Shown here: positions 30,410 to 44,927 of the stretch, one piece after another
Numbering within the stretch: the stretch's first letter is position 1
Layout of the letters: each line of letters starts with the position of its first letter
Assembly (NCBI RefSeq): GCF_030291135.1
Contig: NZ_CP127409.1
Coordinates: 1,798,001-1,862,000, forward strand
Length of the DNA: 64,000 bases
Direction of reading: 5' to 3'
Source of the DNA: Rhodanobacter thiooxydans
GTDB taxonomy: Bacteria; Pseudomonadota; Gammaproteobacteria; Xanthomonadales; Rhodanobacteraceae
The notes under the pieces: generated by a model
The model's database searches: none
The model's input: the letters and a program-made list of their open reading frames with translations, nothing else
What the model was told of the DNA's origin: nothing
Made by a program: the position numbers and the translations under genes

Positions 30410-30535
30410 GTGAAGGTGCTTAACTCGTTGAAGTCCGCCAAGACGCGGCATCGCGACTGCAAGGTTGTGCGTCGTCGCGGCAAGGTGTTCGTGATCTGCA
30501 AGAGCAACCCCCGTTTCAAGGCTCGCCAGCGCTGA
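30410..30535 (+). CDS. rpmJ: 50S ribosomal protein L36, long zinc-free form
   Basis: 41 aa starting at GTG 30410; CAGGAGC is six bases upstream. The product reads [20 protein letters not shown]...[21 protein letters not shown]. The 41-residue length and [19 protein letters not shown] end are those of the YkgO-type L36. Only two cysteines (C17, C30) remain and the zinc-ribbon CxxC pair is absent. In many bacteria such paralogues replace the zinc form under zinc shortage; I cannot tell from this window if a zinc-form copy exists elsewhere. It has its own promoter and terminator. Confidence 0.95.
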   Translation: MKVLNSLKSAKTRHRDCKVVRRRGKVFVICKSNPRFKARQR

Positions 30536-30551
30536 ATCCAGTCTGTCGATG

Positions 30552-30587
30552 CCATGAAAAAGGCCGCGCGAGCGGCCTTTTTCATGG
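30552..30587 (+). terminator. Strong terminator after rpmJ
   Basis: 16-bp perfect arms (30552-30567 and 30572-30587) with loop GCGA; the second arm includes TTTTT. The A/T runs on both arms make it usable from both strands, fitting the convergent greA operon end. Confidence 0.9.
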
Positions 30588-30638
30588 GCGTCCTTCCAGC
30601 TTCCGGCGGCGATGCCACCGGCGCCGGGAGAACTGCGG

Positions 30639-31111
30639 TCACTCGTAGCGGACGTCGATGATCTCGTAGTGCTTGACGCCGTTTGGGGCGGTGAATTCGA
30701 AGCTGTCGCCGGCGCTCTTGCCGATCAGCGCGCGGGCGATCGGCGAGGACACCGCGATCAGGCGCTGCTTGATGTCCGCCTCCAGGTCACCGACGATCTG
30801 GTAGGTCACCGTAGCGCCGGAGTCCTCGTCTTCCAGATCCACCGTGGCGCCGAATACCACGCGGTTGCCCGGATTCAGCCGGGCAATATCGATGACCTCG
30901 GCGGTCGACAGCAAGGCCTCCAGCTGGGCGATGCGACCCTCGGTAAAGCTCTGCAGCTCGCGCGCGGCGTGATACTCCGCGTTCTCCTTGAGATCGCCGT
31001 GGGCACGGGCCTCGGCAATCGCCGCGATGATGCGCGGGCGGTCGACTGACTTCAGCCGCTCCATTTCGGCACGCAGGCGCTCGGCACCGGCTTTGGTGAT
31101 GGGGGGACGAC

Positions 31112-31115
<4 letters not shown>
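30639..31115 (-). CDS. greA: Transcription elongation factor GreA
   Basis: 158 aa. N-terminal coiled coil ([13 protein letters not shown]...[17 protein letters not shown], whose tip acidic residues stimulate RNA polymerase cleavage) and the C-terminal FKBP-like domain ([33 protein letters not shown]). It rescues backtracked polymerase. ATG overlaps the carB stop by four bases; carA-carB-greA is a usual operon in gammaproteobacteria. Confidence 0.96.
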
Positions 31116-34339
<3,224 letters not shown>

Positions 34340-34340
34340 T

Positions 34341-35468
34341 TCAGCGGGCCTCCTGCATCAGTGCAGCGAAACGTTTGAACAGATAGCCGATGTCGAGCGG
34401 ACCCGGGCTCGCCTCCGGATGTCCCTGGAAGCAGAACGCCGGGCGATCGGTCAGCGCGAAACCCTGCAATGAACCGTCGAACAGCGAGGTGTGCGTGACG
34501 CGCACGTTGGCCGGCAGCGTGGCCGGATCGACCGCGAAACCATGGTTTTGCGAGGTGATCAGCACGCGGCCGTCGTCCAGATCCTTTACCGGATGGTTTG
34601 CGCCGTGATGGCCGAACTTCATCTTCAGCGTCTTGCCGCCCAGCGCCAGGCCCATCAGCTGGTGGCCGAGACAGATGCCGAACAGCGGGATCTTCGCCTC
34701 GAGGAACTGGCCGGTCGCCGCAATGGCGTAATCGCAAGCCGCCGGATCGCCGGGGCCGTTGGACAGGAACACGCCATCGGGTTTCATCGCCAGTACCTCG
34801 GCAGCGGGCGTCTGCGCCGGCACCACGGTGACCTCGCAGCCCTGCTCGGCGAGCAGGCGCAGGATGTTGAGCTTGGTGCCGAAGTCGTAGGCAACCACCT
34901 TGAAACGCATCGCGGGCTGATTGAACGTGGTGCGGTCGAGGTCATACACACCCTGGTTCCACACATACGACCGGGTGGTGCTGACCACCTTGGCCAGATC
35001 CATCCCGTTCAGGCCGGGGAACGCGCGCGCGCTGGCCAGCGCCGCCCCGGCGTCGACCTGCTCACCCGCCACGATGCAGCCAGCCAGCGCGCCCTTGTCG
35101 CGCAGGATGCGGGTCAGCCGGCGGGTGTCGATGCCGGCGATCGCCACGGTGCCGTGGCGCTTCAGGTAATCCGACAGGCTTTCGGTGCTGCGCCAGCTGC
35201 TGGCCCGGCGCGGCACGTCGCGCACGATCAGGCCAGCGGCATGCACCGCAGTGGATTCGACGTCTTCGGCATTGATGCCGGTGTTGCCGATGTGCGGATA
35301 GGTCAGCGTCACGATCTGGCGAGCGTAGGAAGGATCGGTGAGGATCTCCTGGTAGCCCGTCATCGCGGTGTTGAAAACCACCTCGCCAACGGTTTCGCCA
35401 AGGGCGCCAACGGCGTGACCGTGAAACACGCTGCCATCTTCGAGGGCCAGCAGGGCAGGAATAGGCAT
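34341..35468 (-). CDS. carA: Carbamoyl-phosphate synthase small (glutaminase) subunit
   Basis: 375 aa from the ATG at 35468 ([17 protein letters not shown], the family start). C-terminal class I glutamine amidotransferase with nucleophile Cys in [11 protein letters not shown] and the HPEASPG histidine/glutamate pair. The ~200-base leader reads into the divergent oxygenase gene; arginine or pyrimidine control is expected but no ARG box is evident to me. Confidence 0.97.
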   Translation of the reverse strand: MPIPALLALEDGSVFHGHAVGALGETVGEVVFNTAMTGYQEILTDPSYARQIVTLTYPHIGNTGINAEDVESTAVHAAGLIVRDVPRRASSWRSTESLSDYLKRHGTVAIAGIDTRRLTRILRDKGALAGCIVAGEQVDAGAALASARAFPGLNGMDLAKVVSTTRSYVWNQGVYDLDRTTFNQPAMRFKVVAYDFGTKLNILRLLAEQGCEVTVVPAQTPAAEVLAMKPDGVFLSNGPGDPAACDYAIAATGQFLEAKIPLFGICLGHQLMGLALGGKTLKMKFGHHGANHPVKDLDDGRVLITSQNHGFAVDPATLPANVRVTHTSLFDGSLQGFALTDRPAFCFQGHPEASPGPLDIGYLFKRFAALMQEAR

Positions 35469-35682
35469 CAGGGTAACCGCCTTTTGGATGCAGCAAAGTC
35501 CGCAAGCCGCACGATTGCTGGCTTGTGGAGTTTGGTAGGAAAGAAAATCGGGCGGGTGGAAATGATAAGCGGCAAGGCCGTTTCTGTCCACCTTACGAAA
35601 CATGAATCCGGCGATTTTCCGCACTTTTGTGCCGATCGGTCGGCGCTACACTAGGCCACATTTTGCCGGAGTCCGATGCCCC

Positions 35683-36378
35683 ATGAGTGCTGCCGTTCTG
35701 CTCGATCCCGCCCGCCTTGATCGCCCGGATACCACGGTTCAGCACCAGCCTTTTCCGTTCATGATGGCGCATGGCCAGTTGCCGGACGAGCTGCGCGGCG
35801 ACCTGGATCGGGACTTTCCGCGCTACGCCAGCGCCGGCTTCTTTCCCTACGATCCGGCCGACTGCGGCCCAAGCGTCAATGCGCTGATCGAGAACATGAC
35901 CGCACCGGCGTTTGCCCGCGCCGTCGGCCAGCGTCTGGGAATCGACCATCTCGACCAGTACCCGACCCTGGTGACGCTGTGCCGCCTGCTCAACAAGCGC
36001 CACGGCACCATCCATACCGACAGCAAGTCCAAGGTGGTCACCGCTCTGATCTACCTGAATCCGCAGTGGCCGGACACCAGCGACGGCTGCCTGCGTTTCC
36101 TGCACAGGATCGACGACATCGACAGTGTCGTGGTGCCGGAACTGGCGCCGCTCTACGGCGAGTTCGCCGTGTTCAAGCGCTGCGAAAACTCCTTTCACGG
36201 CCACCTGCCCTACGAGGGCGAGCGGCGGGTGATCCAGGTGGCCTGGCTGACCAGCGAAGAAGAGAAGCGGCGCAAGACGAAGCGCGGCAAGTTCTCGCGC
36301 GCGTTCAAGAAACTGTTCGGCCGCCTGGATACCCAACTTGGCGCCGGGCGCGACCGCAACGCCTCGCACCCCGACTGA
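35683..36378 (+). CDS. 2OG-Fe(II) oxygenase, unknown substrate
   Basis: 231 aa from the ATG at 35683. Jelly-roll core with H-x-D iron ligands in GTIHTDSKSKVVTALIYLN, the second histidine in CENSFHGHLPYEGERRVIQVAWL and an arginine after it for 2-oxoglutarate. The tail is strongly basic (KRRKTKRGKFSRAFKK). It lies on the plus strand between dapB and carA, which are usually neighbours in one direction, so it is an insertion in a conserved order. Its class occurs near polysaccharide genes in other bacteria. Substrate not known. Confidence 0.78.
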   Translation: MSAAVLLDPARLDRPDTTVQHQPFPFMMAHGQLPDELRGDLDRDFPRYASAGFFPYDPADCGPSVNALIENMTAPAFARAVGQRLGIDHLDQYPTLVTLCRLLNKRHGTIHTDSKSKVVTALIYLNPQWPDTSDGCLRFLHRIDDIDSVVVPELAPLYGEFAVFKRCENSFHGHLPYEGERRVIQVAWLTSEEEKRRKTKRGKFSRAFKKLFGRLDTQLGAGRDRNASHPD

Positions 36379-36511
36379 AGCGACGGACCGCTGGTGAAGC
36401 CGGCCGCGCCGGCTTCGTGCCTCTGCCGATCCGTCTCGTCGCACCCGGACTTGTCGGTCGACCGGCTGCACGCCACGCGCCGCTGCCGGCGCGCGACCTG
36501 ACAGGGATGGC

Positions 36512-37312
36512 TCAAGGCAACGTGGCGATCACGTCGTCCAGCTGCCACTGGCCAGCTGGCCGGTCCGCCAGCCGATGCGCCGCGTGCAGGGCGCCGCGCG
36601 CGAAGATCAGGCGGTCGGTGGCGCGATGCGCCAGCTCCAGTCGCTCGCCCTGCCCGATCAGCATGGCGGTGTGCTCGCCCACGATGTCGCCGCCGCGCAC
36701 CACGGCAAAGCCGATGCTGCCTTCGATCCGTTCGCCGGTGCGACCTTCCCGGCTGTAGACCGCTGCCGCGTCCAGCGTAGTGTGACGTGCCACCGCTGCC
36801 GCCTGGCCGAGCGCCAGTGCGGTGCCGGACGGCGCGTCCTGCTTGCGGCCGTGATGCGCCTCGACGATTTCCAGATCCCAGTCCGGCAGCGCCGCTGCCG
36901 CCTCGCGCAGCAGGCGCGTCAACACCGCCACGCCGAGACTGAAGTTGGCGGCGCGCAGGATCGCGATGCGCCGGGATGCATCGGCCAGACGTGCTTCGAG
37001 CGCAGCGTCGACGCCGGTGGTGCCGCTGACCAGTGCCGTGCCGTGTGCCAGGCAGTGATCGAGCGCCAGCGCCAGCGCGGCCGGACTGCTGAAGTCAATG
37101 ATGACGTCGATCGGCGGCGCCTGCGTCCAGTCATGCGCATATCGCAAGGCAGCCGCCGCGAAACCCGGCACGGGCTGGCTGTCATGGATCGAACCGGGCG
37201 ACACCACCGCGTGCACCAGTTCGAAACGGGCGTCCTCACCGAGCAGGTCGAGCAGCGCACGCCCCATGCGGCCGGAAGCGCCGCTAAGGGCAACACGAAG
37301 GGGGCGGGTCAT
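36512..37312 (-). CDS. dapB: 4-hydroxy-tetrahydrodipicolinate reductase
   Basis: 266 aa. NAD(P)-binding GASGRMGRALL at the N-terminus, the FSSPAALALALDHCL and SGTTG strands, and the catalytic E-x-HHGRKQDAPSGTA loop. It makes tetrahydrodipicolinate for lysine and diaminopimelate. The end RFARGALHAAHRLADR is slightly divergent from the usual FARGA. The start overlaps none; upstream is dnaJ, 51 bases away on the same strand. Confidence 0.96.
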   Translation of the reverse strand: MTRPLRVALSGASGRMGRALLDLLGEDARFELVHAVVSPGSIHDSQPVPGFAAAALRYAHDWTQAPPIDVIIDFSSPAALALALDHCLAHGTALVSGTTGVDAALEARLADASRRIAILRAANFSLGVAVLTRLLREAAAALPDWDLEIVEAHHGRKQDAPSGTALALGQAAAVARHTTLDAAAVYSREGRTGERIEGSIGFAVVRGGDIVGEHTAMLIGQGERLELAHRATDRLIFARGALHAAHRLADRPAGQWQLDDVIATLP

Positions 37313-37363
37313 CAGCAGCGCACTCCAAGGATCGGGCCGTACATGCTAACCGTGTGACGGGAT

Positions 37364-38491
37364 TTACGCGGTGACCTTGGACCAGAATTTCTTCACGCCG
37401 TCGACCCAGCCCTTGGCGCGTGGTGTGTGCTTGCCCGCGTCACTGCCGTCGAAAGTGGCTTCCAGTGATTCCAGCAACTCGCGCTGCTGCTTGGTCAATC
37501 GCACCGGCGTCTCCACCACCACGCGGCAGATCAGGTCGCCGTGACGGCTGCTGCGCACCGACTTGACACCACGTCCGCGCAGGCGGAACTGGGTACCGGT
37601 CTGGGTTTCCGGTGGGATGCTGACCGGCACTTCGCCTTCCAGCGTGGGCACCGGCAATTCGGCGCCCAGCGCCGCCTGTGAGAAACGGATCGGCAGTTCG
37701 CAATACAGGTCGTTGCCGTCGCGCTGGAAAATGTCGTGTTCGCGCACGCGCACCTCCACATACAGGTCGCCGGCCGGCGCACCGGCCGGGCCGGCTTCGC
37801 CCTGCCCGCTCAGGCGAATGCGATCGCCATTGTCGACGCCCTCGGGGATCTGCACTGACAGCGTGCGGGTTTCTTCCAGGCGGCCTTCGCCATGGCATTT
37901 CCTGCACGGCTTCTCGATCGCCTGGCCGCTGCCGCCACAGTGCGGGCAGGCCTGCTGGATCGAGAAGATGCCGTTCTGCATGCGCACCTGGCCATGGCCG
38001 TTGCAGGTCTTGCACTTGCTGACCTTGCCGTCCTCCGAGCCGCTGCCGTTGCAATGCTGGCAGTTGACCTGGGTCGGCACTTCGATCTGCCGGCTGATGC
38101 CGAACACAGCCTCTTCCAGGTTCAGCTCGATGATGTAGCGCAGGTCGGCGCCGCGGCGCGGGCGGCCACGCCCGCCGCCGTTGCGGCCGAAGATGTCACC
38201 GAAGATGTCGCCGAAGATGTCGCCCATGTCGCCGAACCCGGCGCCACCGCGACCGCCCATGCCGTTTTCGAAGGCAGCGTGGCCGTGCTGGTCATACATC
38301 GCGCGCTTCGAAGTGTCGGACAGGATTTCATAGGCCTCCTTGGCCTCCTTGAACTTGTCCTGCGCGGAAGGATCGTCCGGGCAGCGGTCCGGATGGTATT
38401 TCATCGCCAGTCGGCGGAAGGCCTTCTTCAGTTCGGCTTCGCTGACGCTGCGCTCGACGCCCAGCACCTCGTAGTAGTCACGCTTGCTCAT
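37364..38491 (-). CDS. dnaJ: Chaperone DnaJ
   Basis: 375 aa. J domain with H33-P34-D35, a G/F-rich linker (~75-105), four CxxCxGxG zinc repeats ([32 protein letters not shown]) and C-terminal substrate-binding beta domains. It delivers clients to DnaK and stimulates its ATPase. 130 bases and a hairpin separate it from dnaK. Confidence 0.97.
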   Translation of the reverse strand: MSKRDYYEVLGVERSVSEAELKKAFRRLAMKYHPDRCPDDPSAQDKFKEAKEAYEILSDTSKRAMYDQHGHAAFENGMGGRGGAGFGDMGDIFGDIFGDIFGRNGGGRGRPRRGADLRYIIELNLEEAVFGISRQIEVPTQVNCQHCNGSGSEDGKVSKCKTCNGHGQVRMQNGIFSIQQACPHCGGSGQAIEKPCRKCHGEGRLEETRTLSVQIPEGVDNGDRIRLSGQGEAGPAGAPAGDLYVEVRVREHDIFQRDGNDLYCELPIRFSQAALGAELPVPTLEGEVPVSIPPETQTGTQFRLRGRGVKSVRSSRHGDLICRVVVETPVRLTKQQRELLESLEATFDGSDAGKHTPRAKGWVDGVKKFWSKVTA

Positions 38492-38559
38492 TCATCCATC
38501 CACACTGCTGTCATCACCGGCCGGCAAAGTCGTAGGTTCCACATGCCCAATCAACAGAC

Positions 38560-38589
38560 AGCCCGTGCCGGGGTTTCCCGGCACGGGCT
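38560..38589 (-). terminator. Hairpin between dnaK and dnaJ
   Basis: 13-bp perfect arms (38560-38572 and 38577-38589), loop GTTT. Followed on the minus strand by only a weak T-rich stretch; likely attenuates dnaJ relative to dnaK. Confidence 0.6.
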
Positions 38590-38621
38590 GGTTCATCGGC
38601 CGTGCCGACAATGCTTGCCGA

Positions 38622-40541
<1,920 letters not shown>

Positions 40542-40695
40542 GTGATTGCTCTCCGAATTTTGCTTGCGGCCCCCGCGGCCGCGATGGTTTCCAGATGGGG
40601 GTCTGCCTTGGCGATTCAATGCCGGCAAGGCCCCGGATGCGATTTCGTGCTGTTCGCCGTCGCGCCGTTCAGGCGGGCGCCGGCATCGGTGCCAC

Positions 40696-41229
40696 TCAAT
40701 CCTTTGCCACCGCGACCAGCGCGGGGCGCAGCAGGCGATCGTTCAGTACATAGCCCTTCTGTAGCACGCTGACCACGGTGCCTGGCGCCTGGCCTGGCGC
40801 CTCGACCATGCTCACCGCGTGGTGACGTTCCGGATCGAGCGGCTGGCCCAGCGGATCGACCTGCGCCATGCCGTGGTTCTCGGCCACTTTCAGCAGCGCC
40901 TTCAGGGTCAGGCCGAGGCCTTCGCGCATCGAGGCGACGTCGCCGCCCTCCACGGCCAGGCCGCTTTCCAGGCCGTCGTAGACCGGCAGCAGTTCGCTCA
41001 GCAGTTTTTCGTTGGCGAAACGGCGGGCCTGTTCCAGGTCGCGATGCAGCCGACGACGCTGGTTTTCGAGTTCGGCCTTTTCGCGCAGCACGGTCTCGCG
41101 CAACTCGGCGTTGCTTGCCTCCAGCCCGGCCACGCGCGCCTGCAGGGTTTCCAGCTCCGTGGTCGACGATTCACCCGGCTGGCCCTGGACTGGCGTATCG
41201 CCAGGCGACTGCGGATCGTTGTTCTGCAT
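40696..41229 (-). CDS. grpE: Nucleotide exchange factor GrpE
   Basis: 177 aa from the ATG at 41229. Long N-terminal coiled coil ([23 protein letters not shown]) and the DnaK-contacting beta wing ([26 protein letters not shown]) with the [20 protein letters not shown] end. Releases ADP from DnaK. Confidence 0.96.
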   Translation of the reverse strand: MQNNDPQSPGDTPVQGQPGESSTTELETLQARVAGLEASNAELRETVLREKAELENQRRRLHRDLEQARRFANEKLLSELLPVYDGLESGLAVEGGDVASMREGLGLTLKALLKVAENHGMAQVDPLGQPLDPERHHAVSMVEAPGQAPGTVVSVLQKGYVLNDRLLRPALVAVAKD

Positions 41230-41312
41230 GCTCACTCCAAAAACAGTTGTCATGGCCAGCATGCATGCCGGCCGCCCTGGAAAAATTCGCGAGAAACCCG
41301 CTCCCGCTGCGG

Positions 41313-42383
41313 TTATAGGGTCGTGGCGGCGCGATTCAAGGCGTCGCTGAGCAATCCGGCGGTGGCCTGCACCACCGGGATCACCCGCTCGTAGGCCATC
41401 CGGGTCGGGCCGATCACGCCGACCGCGCCCAGCACGCGTCCCTGCGCGCCGTAGCTGGCGGTCACCACGCTGCAGCCGTCGAGGGCAGTGAAGCCCGACT
41501 CCTCGCCGATGAACAGCCGTACGCCCGGCGCCCGGGCGCAGACTTCCATCAGCTGCAGCAACTCGTTCTTCTGCTGGAATGCCTCGAACAGCTCGCGCAG
41601 GCGTTGCATGTCGGCCAGTTCGGAATAGCCCATCAGGTTGGTCTGGCCACTGACCAGCACATCCGGACCGCTCGGGCCACTTGCCGGCGGCGCGAACGAG
41701 GCGGTGGCCAGTTCCACCGTGCTGGCCAGCAACTGGTTCAACTCGCTGCCGGCCTTGCGCACTTCGGCCAGCAGGTGCGCGCGGATATCGTCCACGCGCA
41801 GACCGGCGAAGTGGCTATTCAGATAGTTCGCCGCCTGCTCCAGCTCGCGGCCGTCGAGCGGCCGGGCCAGTTGCACGATGCGGTTCTGCACCTGGTTGTC
41901 GCTGAACACCAGGATCACCAGCACCCGCGCACCCGGCAACGCCACGAAGTCGATGTGCCGCAGCGGGAAATCGGCCTGGCGCGGCACCGTGACCACGCCG
42001 GCGAAATGGGTCATCGCCGACAGCAGGGTGGAGACATTGCCGAGCAGGTCACGCGTGGTGGTCGGGCCCGGCGGCAGCTCGCGCTGCAGGCGGGCCATGT
42101 CCGCGTGCGGCAGCGGCTGCAGTTCGATCAGGCTGTCGACGAACAGGCGCAGGCCACGCGGCGTGGGCACCCGCCCCGCCGAGGTGTGCGGCGAAGCGAC
42201 CAGGCCGGCATCCTCGAGGTCGGCCATGATGTTGCGGATCGTCGCCGGGCTCACGTCCAGGCCGGACGAACGCGACAGCGTGCGCGAGCCGACTGGCTCA
42301 CCGTCGACCAGGTACTGGGCGATCAGCGTGCGCAGCAGGCGGCGTGCGCGTGCGTCGAGGTCGTGGCCATGCGGGTTGATCAT
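41313..42383 (-). CDS. hrcA: Heat-inducible transcription repressor HrcA
   Basis: 356 aa. N-terminal winged HTH (ARRLLRTLIAQYLVDGEPVGSRTLSRSSGLDVSPATIRNIMADLEDAGL), GAF-like core (GRVPTPRGLRLFVDSL near 67; later FIGEES) and GVIGPTRMAYERVIPVVQATAGLLSDAL end. HrcA represses chaperone genes through the CIRCE inverted repeat. I find no CIRCE in the leader here, so its target is probably elsewhere (for example groESL). Confidence 0.96.
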   Translation of the reverse strand: MINPHGHDLDARARRLLRTLIAQYLVDGEPVGSRTLSRSSGLDVSPATIRNIMADLEDAGLVASPHTSAGRVPTPRGLRLFVDSLIELQPLPHADMARLQRELPPGPTTTRDLLGNVSTLLSAMTHFAGVVTVPRQADFPLRHIDFVALPGARVLVILVFSDNQVQNRIVQLARPLDGRELEQAANYLNSHFAGLRVDDIRAHLLAEVRKAGSELNQLLASTVELATASFAPPASGPSGPDVLVSGQTNLMGYSELADMQRLRELFEAFQQKNELLQLMEVCARAPGVRLFIGEESGFTALDGCSVVTASYGAQGRVLGAVGVIGPTRMAYERVIPVVQATAGLLSDALNRAATTL

Positions 42384-42413
42384 GCGTCTGTAGCGGTCCT
42401 TGAGACTCGACAG

Positions 42414-42442
42414 AAATAAGGTCTGCGCGCGCAGCTTGCAAG
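42414..42442 (-). promoter_or_regulatory. Candidate sigma32 heat-shock promoter of hrcA-grpE-dnaK-dnaJ
   Basis: On the minus strand CTTGCAA (42436-42442), 14-base spacer, CCTTATTT (42414-42421), close to the consensus CTTGAAA-N13/14-CCCCATNT. It lies about 30 bases before the hrcA start. Confidence 0.65.
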
Positions 42443-42506
42443 TGGAATGATGTCTTGCGCTACCGGGCTGCCGCTACAATCCCGTCACTCCATCAGCAGC
42501 CTGCCC

Positions 42507-44180
42507 ATGCTCACTTCGCTCTACGTCCGCCACTTTGCCGTCGTCGAAGCCGCCGAGGTTGTCTTCGGCCCGGGCCTGACCGTGGTCAGCGGCGAAACCG
42601 GCGCCGGTAAATCGCTGCTGGTCGATGCGCTGATGCTGCTGGCCGGCGCCCGTGCCGACAGCGGCATGGTACGCGCCGGCAGCGATCGCGCCGAACTGGC
42701 GGCCGAGTTCGACCTGGCCGAGCTGCCCGCCGCGCGCGACTGGCTGCAGCGCGAAGAGCTGGACGAGGACGGCGGCTGCCAGCTGCGTCGGGTGATCCGC
42801 GCCGAGGGCAGCTCCAGGGCCTGGATCAACGGCCGCCCCGCGAACGCCCGCCAGCTCGGTGAACTGGCCGCGCTGCTGGTCGAGATCCACGGCCAGCACG
42901 AGCATCAGGCGCTGTTGTCGCGCTCGCACCAGCTGACCCTGCTCGATGCCTACGCCGGTCACGACGAGCTGCTGGCGCAGGTGCGCGACAGCGCCGTGCA
43001 ATGGCGCGAGCTGGGCGCGCGCATGCGCAAGCTCAGCGGTGGCGACGACCGCGACCAGCGCATCGAACTGCTGCGCCATGAAATCGGCGAGCTGGAAAAA
43101 TGGGTGCTGCCCGCCGCCGAACTGGCCGAACTGGAAGCGAACCACAAGCGCCTCGCCAACGCCGGTCGGCTGGCCGAAGGTAGCGCCGGCGTGGTCGAGC
43201 TGCTCGACGGCGACGGCGAATTCGCGTTGCGCCGCGCACTCGGCCGGGCGCACGCCGAGCTTGGCAAGCTGGCCGCCCTCGACGACAAGCTGAACCCGCT
43301 GCTGGAACTGCTCGACAATGCCGGCATCCAGCTCGGCGAAGCCGCCGACGGCCTGGCGCGCTACGCGCAGGACGTCGACCTTGACCCGGAGCGCTTCACC
43401 GAGGTCGACAATCACCTGGCCCGCCTGCACGAGCTGTCGCGCCGGCATCGGCTGCCGGTGGCCGAACTGCACGACCGGCTTGCCACCCAGCAGGCCGAAC
43501 TGGCCGAGCTCGAAGGGGCCGGCGACGCACTGGAGCAACTGGCGGCACAGCGCCAGCGCCTCCAGGATGATTACACCAACGCGGCGGGCAGGCTCAGCGA
43601 GGCACGCGCGACGGCCGCCATCCGGCTCGGCGACGAGGTCAGTGTGCTGATGACGGAACTGGGCATGGCTGGCGGCTTGTTGCGCGTCGAACTGGAGCCG
43701 GTCGGTGGCGACGAGCCGGACCCGCAAGGCGGGGAGCGCTGCGAGTTGCTGGTCAGCGCCAATCCCGGTCAGCCACCGCGGCCGCTGCGCAAGGTTGCCT
43801 CCGGTGGCGAGCTGGCGCGCATCAGCCTGGCGATCGAGGTGGCCACCCTGGGCAAGGACACCATCGGCAGCATGATCTTCGACGAGGTCGACACCGGCAT
43901 CGGCGGCGCGGTCGCCGAAGTGGTCGGGCAGAAACTGCGTGCGCTGGGCACCCAGCGCCAGGTGCTGTGCGTCACCCACCTGCCGCAAGTGGCCGCCCAG
44001 GGCCATGCGCACCTCAAGGTCAGCAAGCACAGCGACGGCGAGGCCACCCATACGCAGATCGAAAGGCTCGATGCCGCCGGTCGCCGCGATGAACTGGCGC
44101 GCATGCTCGGCGGAGTCGAGATCACCCGCGAGACGCGGGCCCACGCGAAGCAGATGCTGGAGCGGGCGCAGACTGCCTGA
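42507..44180 (+). CDS. recN: DNA repair protein RecN
   Basis: 557 aa from the ATG at 42507. SMC-like: Walker A VVSGETGAGKS (~residue 30), two long coiled-coil arms, the ABC signature KVASGGELARISLAI and Walker B SMIFDEVDTGIGG. Acts early in double-strand break repair. It is divergent from hrcA, with 123 bases between. Confidence 0.97.
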   Translation: MLTSLYVRHFAVVEAAEVVFGPGLTVVSGETGAGKSLLVDALMLLAGARADSGMVRAGSDRAELAAEFDLAELPAARDWLQREELDEDGGCQLRRVIRAEGSSRAWINGRPANARQLGELAALLVEIHGQHEHQALLSRSHQLTLLDAYAGHDELLAQVRDSAVQWRELGARMRKLSGGDDRDQRIELLRHEIGELEKWVLPAAELAELEANHKRLANAGRLAEGSAGVVELLDGDGEFALRRALGRAHAELGKLAALDDKLNPLLELLDNAGIQLGEAADGLARYAQDVDLDPERFTEVDNHLARLHELSRRHRLPVAELHDRLATQQAELAELEGAGDALEQLAAQRQRLQDDYTNAAGRLSEARATAAIRLGDEVSVLMTELGMAGGLLRVELEPVGGDEPDPQGGERCELLVSANPGQPPRPLRKVASGGELARISLAIEVATLGKDTIGSMIFDEVDTGIGGAVAEVVGQKLRALGTQRQVLCVTHLPQVAAQGHAHLKVSKHSDGEATHTQIERLDAAGRRDELARMLGGVEITRETRAHAKQMLERAQTA

Positions 44181-44195
44181 TGCGCGGCGATCCGG

Positions 44196-44831
44196 TCACC
44201 CGGCCGGCGACAGCATCCCGCGTTCGCTCGCCATCCGGTACAGGTCCAGTTCCGAGCCGGCACCCAGCTTGCCCATCAGGCTCGCGCGATGGATATAGAC
44301 CGTCTTCTGGCCGATCCCCAGCTCCGCCGCCACCTGTTTCGGCGCGCGACCACCGGCCAGCAGCAGGAACACATCGCGTTCACGTGCGGTCAGCCGGTTG
44401 ATCGGATCCAGCGCCGCATCCGGCTGCTCGGCCCGGCGCTGGCGCAGGTCCGAGCTGAGAAAACACTCGCCCTGCATCACCGCACGCAGGCCGGCCACCA
44501 GTTCCTCCGGCGCCACACCCTTGCTGACGTAACCGCTGGCGCCGCGGCGCAGTGCCTCGGACACGTACGGTTCGCCATCATGCATGCTCAACACCACGAC
44601 GCGGGTTTGCGCATGGACGCTGAGCAGGTGTTCGATCAGCGGCAAGCCACTGCCATCGGGCAGGGACAGGTCCAGCGCCACCAGGTCGGGGCGCCAGTGG
44701 CCTACCGCCTCGACCGCATCATCGGCGCTGCGGCATTCGGCCACCACATCGAGATCGGACTCCATCTCGATCAGCCGCTTGAAACCCTCGCGAACGATGG
44801 CATGGTCATCGACCAGAACGATGCTGTACAT
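44196..44831 (-). CDS. NarL/UhpA-type response regulator
   Basis: 211 aa. Receiver domain: VLVDDHAIVREGFKRLI, phosphoacceptor Asp in DLVALDLSLPDGSG (~residue 54), VVVLSMHDGEP and the lysine of SGYVSKGV. LuxR-type HTH at ~145-200 (LTARERDVFLLLAGGRAPKQVAAELGIGQKTVYIHRA). It is divergent from a sensor kinase gene, 96 bases apart, which is probably its partner. Confidence 0.92.
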   Translation of the reverse strand: MYSIVLVDDHAIVREGFKRLIEMESDLDVVAECRSADDAVEAVGHWRPDLVALDLSLPDGSGLPLIEHLLSVHAQTRVVVLSMHDGEPYVSEALRRGASGYVSKGVAPEELVAGLRAVMQGECFLSSDLRQRRAEQPDAALDPINRLTARERDVFLLLAGGRAPKQVAAELGIGQKTVYIHRASLMGKLGAGSELDLYRMASERGMLSPAG

Positions 44832-44927
44832 CCCGCTACTTTACACAGTGATTTCACTGTTATGTACATCCGGCTTGCCGGCGGCCAGGCCGGCCACCGC
44901 GACGCAGTGCACATGTAACATCCACGC